This document shows, in pieces, positions 18,662 through 26,427 of a DNA stretch of 64,000 bases; position 1 is the first letter of the stretch; every line of letters starts with the position of its first letter. The stretch is from G965197005 sp965197005 (GTDB lineage Bacteria; Pseudomonadota; Gammaproteobacteria; Pseudomonadales; Oceanobacteraceae): positions 1,116,001 through 1,180,000 of the forward strand of contig OZ239982.1 of NCBI GenBank assembly GCA_965197005.1, written 5' to 3'. The notes under the pieces are model-generated. The model ran no database searches. It saw only the letters and a program-made list of their open reading frames with translations, and had not been told where the DNA came from. A program made the translations under genes and the position numbers.

Positions 18662-19422
18662 TGGCACTAGCAAAAAGAATTATTCCCTGTTTGGACGTTG
18701 ATGCAGGCCGTGTGGTTAAGGGTGTTAATTTTGTTGATATTAAAGATGCGGGTGATCCTGTAGAAGTGGCTAAGCGTTATAATGATCAAGGTGCAGATGA
18801 AATTACCTTTTTGGATATTACTGCCAGCCATGAGCAGCGAGATACGACCTTTAATATGGTTGAGGCTATAGCGGAGCAGGTTTTTATTCCGCTTACGGTT
18901 GGCGGTGGGGTTCGTAAAATTCAAGATATTCGAAATCTGTTAAATGCAGGTGCGGATAAGGTTTCTATTAATTCTGCGGCCGTATATGAGCCTGATTTTG
19001 TACGCCAAGCGGCAGATAAGTTTGGCTCTCAATGTATTGTAGTGGCAATAGATGCCAAGCAGACAGGTCCACAAAAATGGGAGATTTTTACACATGGTGG
19101 GCGCAAGGCGACGGGTATCGATGCGGTTGCTTGGGCGTGCAAAATGACCGAGCTTGGTGCTGGAGAGTTATTATTAACCAGCATGGATAAAGATGGTGTT
19201 AAAACTGGATTTGATTTGCCATTAACACGCTCTATAAGTGATGCCGTTAATGTGCCAGTTATTGCCTCTGGCGGTGTGGGTAATTTACAGCATTTGGTTG
19301 AGGGTATTATTAAAGGTCATGCTGATGCTGTACTTGCTGCAAGTATCTTCCATTTTAACCAGTATGATATTCAACAGGCGAAAGAATATATGCAACAAGC
19401 GGGTATTGAAATGCGTCTGTAG
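18661..19422 (+). CDS. hisF: Imidazole glycerol phosphate synthase, cyclase subunit
   Basis: 253-residue TIM barrel. Asp in IPCLDVDAGRVVKG, the VGGGVR phosphate loop, the second catalytic Asp in TSMDKDGVKTGFD, and IASGGVG are all readable. It acts with HisH to make IGP and AICAR. In many Gammaproteobacteria hisA lies between hisH and hisF. Here hisH abuts hisF directly and hisA and hisI are missing from the window. Confidence 0.97.
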   Translation: MALAKRIIPCLDVDAGRVVKGVNFVDIKDAGDPVEVAKRYNDQGADEITFLDITASHEQRDTTFNMVEAIAEQVFIPLTVGGGVRKIQDIRNLLNAGADKVSINSAAVYEPDFVRQAADKFGSQCIVVAIDAKQTGPQKWEIFTHGGRKATGIDAVAWACKMTELGAGELLLTSMDKDGVKTGFDLPLTRSISDAVNVPVIASGGVGNLQHLVEGIIKGHADAVLAASIFHFNQYDIQQAKEYMQQAGIEMRL

Positions 19423-19436
19423 GCATATTAAGTTGC

Positions 19437-20510
19437 TTATGGGTTATGCAAAACTTGAAATTTTTGATCAATACGTTGGTCTATATCAGGATTGTTTTGC
19501 CGCATATTTTTTATGGTATTTATGCGTTTATCGTGTTCTGTATCGGTCAGTTCAAATCGCTCAAGTGCATTGGCGGCAATAAAGCGTTCTTCTATGTTTT
19601 GATTTACATCTCGCATGATATTCAATAACTTATTTTTAACCTTATCTGAGGTTATATTATTTTCATAAATACTTAAAATTGCACTGAATTTCATTAACGT
19701 AGCAGAATCATTCAAGCCTTGTATAACCAGTGTTTCTTGTTGTTTACTTTGTTTTTTTCCTCTTGACCAGTGCCCTAAACTCCTAAGTGCAGAGGCTCTT
19801 ACCGAATCATCTTGATGCTGTAAGTATTGTGTTAGGGTTGTGGTAATTTTTTTTCGCTCATGGCTGTAGGCATTGCTAGGTTGTAGAGCTTGCATTGCTA
19901 AAATAAGACTTGGACTATCTGCTTGTTGCATTTTTTGCAAAACAAGCTGCCTGGATTTTTCATTATTAGCACCAATATAAGTCATTAGTTTAAACCATTT
20001 TTTTGTTTCATTTTGAGGTGCGTTTTCTAGTTTTTCCACTATTTTACTTTCTAGGTTTTTATCCTCAGATGACATCATCAATTCAAAGAATAAACTTGCG
20101 GCATCAGGGTGTTGCACTTGACTGTAGGCTTGTAAGATATCATCAATTAAAGCAGGGTTTTGATTGACCAAACGAAATAAATCATCAGCGTGTTGCTGCG
20201 CCAATTGTTCAAATTCTTCTTGGGTTGCTGTTTTTGCAAACTGTTCAAGTAAATTATTAAAATCCAGCTCTAAATTTTGGGGTATGTTGCTATCTGTTTT
20301 GGCATTGAGCGTTTTAAAGCCTGAATAATTTTTTGATTTTGATTGGCTTTTGGGCGCAGTGGGGCGGCTGGACTCTGGCGTAATTAAAGAATGGCATGAC
20401 TGGTTTTGTACTAATGCAACAGGGGCAGACAGTTTAGGTAAGAGCAAATAACTGACCAATGCGGCAATAATAAGAGCCTCTACAATGGCAATGGTTTTAA
20501 TAAGAGACAT
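19437..20510 (-). CDS. Membrane-anchored HEAT-like repeat protein, function unknown
   Basis: 357 residues. One N-terminal transmembrane helix (IAIVEALIIAALVSYLLL) is followed by a Ser/Lys linker and a helical domain. The C-terminal half resembles HEAT repeats, for example SVRASALRSLGHWS and the later ERFIAANALERFELT. It is predicted to be held at the inner membrane with the helical part in the periplasm. No enzymatic motif is seen. It converges with hisF, 14 bases away, and lies downstream of the NsrR-like gene on the same strand. Confidence 0.6.
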   Translation of the reverse strand: MSLIKTIAIVEALIIAALVSYLLLPKLSAPVALVQNQSCHSLITPESSRPTAPKSQSKSKNYSGFKTLNAKTDSNIPQNLELDFNNLLEQFAKTATQEEFEQLAQQHADDLFRLVNQNPALIDDILQAYSQVQHPDAASLFFELMMSSEDKNLESKIVEKLENAPQNETKKWFKLMTYIGANNEKSRQLVLQKMQQADSPSLILAMQALQPSNAYSHERKKITTTLTQYLQHQDDSVRASALRSLGHWSRGKKQSKQQETLVIQGLNDSATLMKFSAILSIYENNITSDKVKNKLLNIMRDVNQNIEERFIAANALERFELTDTEHDKRINTIKNMRQNNPDIDQRIDQKFQVLHNP

Positions 20511-20583
20511 AACAACTCCTTGAGTTTAAAAAGGGATAATACCGAGCATGTGGGCATTAGCTATAAAACATAAAGAGCGTGTT

Positions 20584-21039
20584 TTATAGCGCTTTAAAAT
20601 TTGAGTTTTCTATTAAATGCAATAGCTGGCTTTGGGTTTGATTATCTCCAATAACATCACTTAAATAGTAGTTGTCTAAGGTGAGATAGAAATTTTCTAT
20701 TGCTTCTTTTAAAATGCTATTTAGTTGGCAGCTAGGTGTGATAACACATTGATTATTCTCGCCAAAACATTCTATTAATTTTTCTTCCCCTTCAAGCTCA
20801 CGCACCAATTGACCAATGTTTATTTTATTGGCAGCACTTGCTAATTTAAGACCGCCATTTTTACCTCTGGTAGCAATAATATAACCTCTAATATTAAGGT
20901 CTTGGGCAATTTTCATTAAGTGATTTTTAGAAATATCATAGTTTTGTGCCACATCTGCTATGGTTACTCGCCCCTGTGTGTTAACAGCTAAGTAAATAAG
21001 CATACGAATGGAATAGTCGGTAAATAAGGTAATTTGCAT
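20584..21039 (-). CDS. nsrR: Rrf2-family regulator, NsrR-like
   Basis: 151 residues with an N-terminal winged helix (MQITLFTDYSIRMLIYLA, RGKNGGLKLA wing). Three Cys at 91, 98 and 104 in ECFGENNQC and ITPSC match the Fe-S ligands of NsrR with the longer spacing seen in Bacillus and Neisseria homologues. NsrR represses NO-detoxification genes and is released when NO attacks the cluster. No hmp or norB target is adjacent, so regulation is probably in trans. Confidence 0.8.
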   Translation of the reverse strand: MQITLFTDYSIRMLIYLAVNTQGRVTIADVAQNYDISKNHLMKIAQDLNIRGYIIATRGKNGGLKLASAANKINIGQLVRELEGEEKLIECFGENNQCVITPSCQLNSILKEAIENFYLTLDNYYLSDVIGDNQTQSQLLHLIENSNFKAL

Positions 21040-21091
21040 GGTTTTATTGTATCACTTTAAAGTTGTTAAAAGGCGGTTGGTTCATTTTAAA

Positions 21092-21946
21092 TTACCAGCT
21101 TTTAATTAATTGTTTACCAATGCGCTCTCCCATTTGGTAAGCATCATCGAGAATGTTTAAATCTACCGTAAATTGACCTGCACTAAATGTATCAGGTGGG
21201 CAGACTTCAATAATCTGGCAGTCTTTTGGGGGCTGCCTGATAAATTGTATGGTTTGATTATAGTCACGATGGCGTTGTTGTAAACGCTGTGCTATTTGTG
21301 GGTATGACTTTAATAAAAAAGGCAGTAGTTTGGCAATTTTATATGGTTTTTTAATGTAGTTTTTAGGGTTGGAGCGTAACAGCATAATGCGTTTTGCACC
21401 ACGCTGATAAGCCTCTTGTACAGGTAAGGATTCAGCTACGCCACCATCAAACCATTGTTTTTTATATAGGCTAATTGGGTGCTTATATGCCAGTGGCATA
21501 CAGCTTGATGCTTTAAGTGCTGCGGATACGTTTTCAGGCTCTGGGCTTAGATATTCTGCATTGCCTGTTTGAGCATTGGTAACCGTAATAAGTAATGGTT
21601 TTTTTTGAGCCATTATTTCAAAATTAATTGGCCGCTCTCGCTCAGATATTTCCCATAGCCAGTCAAGGTCGATTAAATGACCGCCAAACATAAAACGGGT
21701 CATGTTTTTAAATTCTTTACGTCGGCAATAATCTGTATATACATGATAACTACGCTGATATTCCTCTGCCAAATAAGAGACCATATTAGATGCGCCAGCA
21801 GATACGCCTATGTGTAAATCAAAAGGGTAAAATTGTTGGGCAATAAATTCATCAAGTATGCCTGCGCTAAAAATACCACGCATTGCACCGCCTTCAATAA
21901 CCAGCGCTGTTTGAATTTTATTATACATATTTAACAACCAATACAT
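21092..21946 (-). CDS. Patatin-like phospholipase
   Basis: 284 residues with the full patatin signature. The oxyanion loop is in EGGAMRGIFSAGI, the nucleophile elbow GVSAG, and the catalytic Asp in WFDGGVAESLP. It resembles the bacterial YjjU/RssA group and is predicted to be cytoplasmic or peripheral. I kept the ATG at 21946 because AGG lies 7 bases upstream. ATG 21928, six codons in, is an alternative. Substrate unknown. Confidence 0.88.
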   Translation of the reverse strand: MYWLLNMYNKIQTALVIEGGAMRGIFSAGILDEFIAQQFYPFDLHIGVSAGASNMVSYLAEEYQRSYHVYTDYCRRKEFKNMTRFMFGGHLIDLDWLWEISERERPINFEIMAQKKPLLITVTNAQTGNAEYLSPEPENVSAALKASSCMPLAYKHPISLYKKQWFDGGVAESLPVQEAYQRGAKRIMLLRSNPKNYIKKPYKIAKLLPFLLKSYPQIAQRLQQRHRDYNQTIQFIRQPPKDCQIIEVCPPDTFSAGQFTVDLNILDDAYQMGERIGKQLIKSW

Positions 21947-22080
21947 TAAAAACCTAGCATAGCATGATTTTGTTTTTTATATCTATTTTGGCATTTTGCA
22001 CTATTTATTTTACGGTTATTTCTTGCTTACTTGGCGTGTTTAGCTAGACTAAAAATTAACATTTAGTTAATGATGATTTT

Positions 22081-23115
22081 ATGCCATTTTTTGACCTTCA
22101 CACAAAACAGTATCAAATAATTGCTTTTCGCTATTTGCTGAGCTTGTCTGCATTTGCAGGATTGCTATTTTTTGTGGTTAATATGCTAAGAGCACGCTAT
22201 CTCTTATCTTTTTCAGAGTTGTGCATTAGCTTAGTGGCGTTGTTTTTTTTGGTGGCTTTGATTAAAGGGAAATTAAATCGGTATTTAAATCTAGCTTGTC
22301 TTATCTACTTGTTTTTTCTGTATTCTTTGATGACTTGTATGTTGGCTTTTGTGGTAAACATGCAAGCAACTATGTATTCCATTATCTTTTTTATCCCCCC
22401 TTTATCTTATCTGCTACTAGGAAACCGTATGGGTTTTATCTATACCTGTATTTTTGCACCCTTAGCGATGATGATTTACTTATTGCGTTTTAGTAGTACA
22501 GGTTATGGTTTGAATATTAGTATCATCTCTAATCTGGTAACCTGCCTGTTTGCGGTCTGGCTGTTTTCTTATTTATATGAAAAAGCCCAAGATGACTCGC
22601 AAAAAGCCTTAATAAAAAAAGCCTCTAAAGATTCATTAACTCGGCTTTTTAGCCGTGCTTCTGTAGATTTTGTTTTATCTCGAGATAAAAAACGCTCCCT
22701 TAAACAGAAAAACTCATTAAGTGTCGCCGTGCTGGATATTGATTGGTTTAAAATTGTTAATGATAACTATGGCTACCATATTGGCGATAGGGTATTGATT
22801 GAAATTGCAGAGATTATACAAAAAAATATTCGCCACTCAGATAGTGCTTTTCGTTTGGGTGGTGAGGAATTTTGTATTAGCTTTCCCTCTACAATGCCAA
22901 GGCATGCAGCACAAATTGTGGAGAAAATTCGTATGGAAGTTGAGCAAAAAGTTTTTAAATTTGAAGATTATGTTTTTTCTTTAAGCATTAGTGCTGGCAT
23001 TACTGATTGTGTAAATATACAACTGCCCAGCAGTGACTTACTGAAAGCGGCTGATAAACAAATGCATATTGCAAAACAGCAAGGAAGAAATCAAGTTGCC
23101 ATACACCATGCTTAG
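22081..23115 (+). CDS. Membrane diguanylate cyclase, tandem copy 1
   Basis: 344 residues. About six hydrophobic helices fill the first 170 residues, then a GGDEF domain follows. The metal motif LDIDWFK is intact, GGEEF is intact near residue 260, and RHSD lies five residues before it, so the RxxD inhibitory I-site is present. In the NDNYGYHIGD segment a His stands where many cyclases have Asp. It should make c-di-GMP and be product-inhibited. First of four tandem paralogues of 341-344 residues that share the hydrophobic N-terminal layout (PPLSYLLLG). Ribosome site weak. Confidence 0.88.
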   Translation: MPFFDLHTKQYQIIAFRYLLSLSAFAGLLFFVVNMLRARYLLSFSELCISLVALFFLVALIKGKLNRYLNLACLIYLFFLYSLMTCMLAFVVNMQATMYSIIFFIPPLSYLLLGNRMGFIYTCIFAPLAMMIYLLRFSSTGYGLNISIISNLVTCLFAVWLFSYLYEKAQDDSQKALIKKASKDSLTRLFSRASVDFVLSRDKKRSLKQKNSLSVAVLDIDWFKIVNDNYGYHIGDRVLIEIAEIIQKNIRHSDSAFRLGGEEFCISFPSTMPRHAAQIVEKIRMEVEQKVFKFEDYVFSLSISAGITDCVNIQLPSSDLLKAADKQMHIAKQQGRNQVAIHHA

Positions 23116-23141
23116 TATAAACAGATTAAGGAATATCTAAG

Positions 23142-24173
23142 ATGTACCTAAATTATCTTAATAATTATCGTTTTATGGTTTTTAATTATGTTTTGGGTGC
23201 AACATTTCTCTTTGGAATTTTTTTTGCTTGGGTTAATTTTATTGCGCAGCATTATTTTATCGCAGCCCTAGATTGTACTTTTGTTGTTGCTGCTATTATC
23301 GTTTTAAGCATACTTAGGTCTGTAAAAATGCGAGCTTTTTTGCATTATTTTATCAGGGTTTATTTATGTTTTTTTTATCTCGCCGTGCTCGCTGCCATGC
23401 AGCTTGGAACAGATGGCACCATTACTTTATATGCTTGGATATTTTTAATTCCCCCTTTATCTTATCTGCTTTTAGGGCGACGTTGGGGAAGGGCTTATAC
23501 GGGCATTTATGTAGTTTTAGAATTGACTATTATCTTTAATAAAGAGGCATCAAAACACAATAGTGTTAAAGGGCAGATACTGTTTTTTTCTATCCTGGCG
23601 ATTTCTCTTATTATTATTTGGCTGTTGATTAATATGTATGAGAAAACACAAGAAAATTTCCGTAAAAGAATAACGGACCTAATGAGTAAAGACAGTCTAA
23701 CAGGGTGTTTTAACCGAACACAGTTAGAGGTAAAATATAATGAAATATTGGTTTATTGTCAGAAACAACAAGCACCATTGGTGCTTGCACTTATTAATAT
23801 AGATTGGTTTCGTTTAATTAATGAAAATTATGGCTATGATGAAGGCGAGAAAGTCATTTGTTTGGTCGCTGATTTAATTCGTTCTTGTATTCGCCCTACA
23901 GATGTCTTATTTAGAGTTGGCGGGGAGGAGTTTTGTTTGCTTTTGCCTAACACCAAAAAAGCCGAAGGTTTTGCCATAGTTGAGAAGGTAAGAGTATTAA
24001 TTGTAGATAACCTATCATACTATGGAGAAAACAATATGTTTATTACTGCAAGTAGTGGCATGGTAGAGTGTGAAAATAAAAATAGAACCTTAAGCGATGC
24101 CCTAACAACTGCCGATAAACGCTTATATAAAGCCAGAGAGTTGGGGCGTAATCAAACCGTTAATTCCGATTAA
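23142..24173 (+). CDS. Membrane GGDEF protein, tandem copy 2 (altered metal site)
   Basis: 343 residues with the same architecture as copy 1. GGEEF is intact and RPTD five residues upstream keeps the I-site. The metal-binding motif reads INIDWFR instead of DIDxFK, so the first Asp is Asn and the Lys is Arg, and the following segment is INENYGYDEG. Loss of that Asp usually weakens or abolishes cyclase activity, so this copy may be inactive or act as a c-di-GMP-binding partner. AAGGA precedes the ATG by about 8 bases. It lies 26 bases after copy 1. Confidence 0.85.
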   Translation: MYLNYLNNYRFMVFNYVLGATFLFGIFFAWVNFIAQHYFIAALDCTFVVAAIIVLSILRSVKMRAFLHYFIRVYLCFFYLAVLAAMQLGTDGTITLYAWIFLIPPLSYLLLGRRWGRAYTGIYVVLELTIIFNKEASKHNSVKGQILFFSILAISLIIIWLLINMYEKTQENFRKRITDLMSKDSLTGCFNRTQLEVKYNEILVYCQKQQAPLVLALINIDWFRLINENYGYDEGEKVICLVADLIRSCIRPTDVLFRVGGEEFCLLLPNTKKAEGFAIVEKVRVLIVDNLSYYGENNMFITASSGMVECENKNRTLSDALTTADKRLYKARELGRNQTVNSD

Positions 24174-24193
24174 GGTAATAAAAGGAGATAAAG

Positions 24194-25222
24194 ATGGATG
24201 TTTATTTTGATCAATATCGTCGTCAGGCATTTATTTACTTGCTGGCGTTTATTTTTTTAGGTGGCTTGTATTTTTTTATTTTAAATGCGTATTTCCGCAA
24301 TGATTATACCTTGGCTAGCATTGATTTTGGGGCAAGCTTTCTTTCTATCTGTTTGTTTTTATTAGTTTTAAATAAAAAAATAAATAAAGGTATTAATTAT
24401 GTTATTCGCTTTTACTTATTCTTCTTTTATGCTGCCATTCTTCTAACCTTACAGTTTGTAGAAAGCAAGTCTATCACTATTTATACTTGGGTTTTTCTGG
24501 TGCCACCATTGTCTTACATGTTACTAGGCAGTGCATGGGGAGGGCTGTTTACTGCTCTTTTTGTACTTATAGAAAGCGGCATTTTTTATCTGCATTTTTG
24601 GCAACCCTATAGTTTAGATAGCACCTCCAAGTTAAGTGATATTGCTTTTTGTCTGTTGGTTGTTTGGGCTTTAACCCATTTATATGAAAAAGCACATAGA
24701 GAGTCGCAACTAAAACTGGTACAGCTTGCATCTAAAGACCCATTAACAGGGCTGTTTAATCGTACACAGATGGATACAGAGTACCAAAATTGCCTGCAAG
24801 AATCCCTTGAGGCCAATTTATCTCTGGCTGTTTTATTGATTGATATTGATTGGTTTAAAAAAATTAATGATTGTTATGGTCATGATATGGGTGATAACGC
24901 CTTATGTCAGGTTGCTAATATTATTGAGAAGCAAATTAATCATCAGGGTAAAGTATTCCGTTTAGGTGGTGAAGAATTTTGTGTTTATTTGCCGAAAACA
25001 ACCAGAGATAACGCCTATTTAGTGGCAGAGCAAGTTCGCACTCAAGTGGCACAAACAGGTATGGTACTTGATACAGAAAGTCTATTTTTAACCGTTAGTA
25101 TCGGCATTGTTGTTGATAATAAATTAAGTAATACCTTAGATAAGCAATTAAGGCTGGCAGATACCGCAATGTATGAGGCAAAAAAATCAGGACGTAATCA
25201 AATTATATTTTCAAAAATTTAA
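24194..25222 (+). CDS. Membrane diguanylate cyclase, tandem copy 3 (no I-site)
   Basis: 342 residues. Six-helix N-terminal region, then a GGDEF domain with LIDIDWFKKIND, YGHDMGD and an intact GGEEF. The I-site position reads NHQG instead of RxxD, so product inhibition is expected to be lost. Of the four copies its catalytic motifs are closest to the PleD consensus. A strong AGGAG ribosome site precedes the ATG. It lies 20 bases after copy 2, consistent with one operon. Confidence 0.88.
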   Translation: MDVYFDQYRRQAFIYLLAFIFLGGLYFFILNAYFRNDYTLASIDFGASFLSICLFLLVLNKKINKGINYVIRFYLFFFYAAILLTLQFVESKSITIYTWVFLVPPLSYMLLGSAWGGLFTALFVLIESGIFYLHFWQPYSLDSTSKLSDIAFCLLVVWALTHLYEKAHRESQLKLVQLASKDPLTGLFNRTQMDTEYQNCLQESLEANLSLAVLLIDIDWFKKINDCYGHDMGDNALCQVANIIEKQINHQGKVFRLGGEEFCVYLPKTTRDNAYLVAEQVRTQVAQTGMVLDTESLFLTVSIGIVVDNKLSNTLDKQLRLADTAMYEAKKSGRNQIIFSKI

Positions 25223-25262
25223 AAAAACAGCATAAAATAGATGCTGAATAAGGGAGGGCAAT

Positions 25263-26288
25263 TTGCCAAGCATACAGGTTAATATTCATTTTAATCAGGC
25301 ATTTAAAAAACTGTTGTTATCAACTGGTTTGGGTGCGCTTTTCTTTGCATTATTTAATCTTTATCAAACCTTGTATTTCTTAGCTTTTTCACAGCTGGTT
25401 GCGTTTTGTATTTGCATTTATGGTTATCGTAAAATAAATCTGACCTATATGCGTGAGCAAGCACAAAAAATAGCACGCATGTATTTGGTGGTTTTCTATT
25501 TTAGTGGCTTGCTGGCTTTATTCCAAGAAGACGTTCCTATTACTGTTTTTATCTGGGTGTTTTTAGTTCCTGCTTTATCTTATTTTTTATTAGATACATT
25601 TTGGGGGAGTATTTATACCGCTGTTGTTATTTTTGCCTCATTGCTTATTTATAGCTATCAGTTTTATGCACAGGAAGCATTTTTTAATACTGCATTTTTA
25701 TCTAATATTCTAGTTTGTATGGGGGTTAACTGGTTGTTAGCCCATGAGTATTATGCTCACAATCAAAAGGCACAAAAAATGCTGATTGATATTGCATCTA
25801 TTGATAATCTAACAGGGCTGTATAATCGCACTCCCTTAGAGCAGATATTCACCCAGCAATTGCATGCAAGTAAAGAGTCAAACACCGCTTTGGGGTTGAT
25901 ACTATTAGATGTTGACTGGTTTAAAAAAATTAATGATAACTACGGACATGCAGCAGGGGATAAGGTACTGTGCTTGTTATCTGAGTTAATGCGTATGTCA
26001 GTTAACTCAAAAGACAGTATCTTTCGTCTAGGGGGTGAGGAATTTTGTATTCTTCTTCCATTTAGTAATCTAAATAAAACCATCGCAACTGCAGAAAAGC
26101 TTCGTGCTTGTATTGCTTCGGAGTTTAAAAATTATGGTCGTGAACGCATTTCAATTACCATAAGCTGTGGAGTGATTGTCTGTGAAGATACCAGCAAACC
26201 CTTATCTAGCCAGCTTAAATTAGCAGATACGCTGTTGTATCAAGCAAAAGAGGCTGGGCGTAATCAGGTTGCGTTTAATCAAAAATAA
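25263..26288 (+). CDS. Membrane diguanylate cyclase, tandem copy 4 (TTG start, no I-site)
   Basis: 341 residues. The start is TTG at 25263, supported by a strong GGGAGG about 5 bases upstream and alignment with the other copies. LLDVDWFKKIND, YGHAAGD and GGEEF are intact. The I-site position reads NSKD, with Arg replaced by Asn, so feedback inhibition is probably lost. The last codons overlap the degenerate EAL-tail remnant on the opposite strand. TTG may lower its expression relative to copies 1-3. Confidence 0.87.
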   Translation: MPSIQVNIHFNQAFKKLLLSTGLGALFFALFNLYQTLYFLAFSQLVAFCICIYGYRKINLTYMREQAQKIARMYLVVFYFSGLLALFQEDVPITVFIWVFLVPALSYFLLDTFWGSIYTAVVIFASLLIYSYQFYAQEAFFNTAFLSNILVCMGVNWLLAHEYYAHNQKAQKMLIDIASIDNLTGLYNRTPLEQIFTQQLHASKESNTALGLILLDVDWFKKINDNYGHAAGDKVLCLLSELMRMSVNSKDSIFRLGGEEFCILLPFSNLNKTIATAEKLRACIASEFKNYGRERISITISCGVIVCEDTSKPLSSQLKLADTLLYQAKEAGRNQVAFNQK

Positions 26289-26424
26289 TTTAGAAAGCAC
26301 TATTTTTTTATCAACAAAAAAACTGATGGCTAAAGCGCTATCTGTTTCGTGGCTGTTTTGATATGGGTTTATCAGGTGCAGAAATTCTGCAATAACTTTG
26401 GCATTAATTGCTTTGGCGTAGGTG
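26277..26424 (-). pseudogene. Remnant of a duplicated EAL-domain C-terminus
   Basis: On the minus strand, directly after the EAL gene, a short open stretch reads YAKAINAKVIAEF and, about 27 residues later, SFFVDKK. These match YAKAINAEVIAKF and GFFIGKP at the end of the intact EAL protein. At DNA level the blocks around 26390-26425 and 26540-26577 are nearly identical, and the 3' ends (26277-26300 and 26428-26450) also align. This looks like a decayed partial tandem duplication. It has no start of its own. Confidence 0.7.
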
Positions 26425-26427
26425 TTT

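Noticed and set aside
22081..22840. His in place of Asp in the guanine-pocket region of cyclase copy 1 as evidence for cGAMP synthesis
   Set aside because: This position varies among ordinary diguanylate cyclases, and the Ser typical of hybrid cGAMP-making enzymes is not present.
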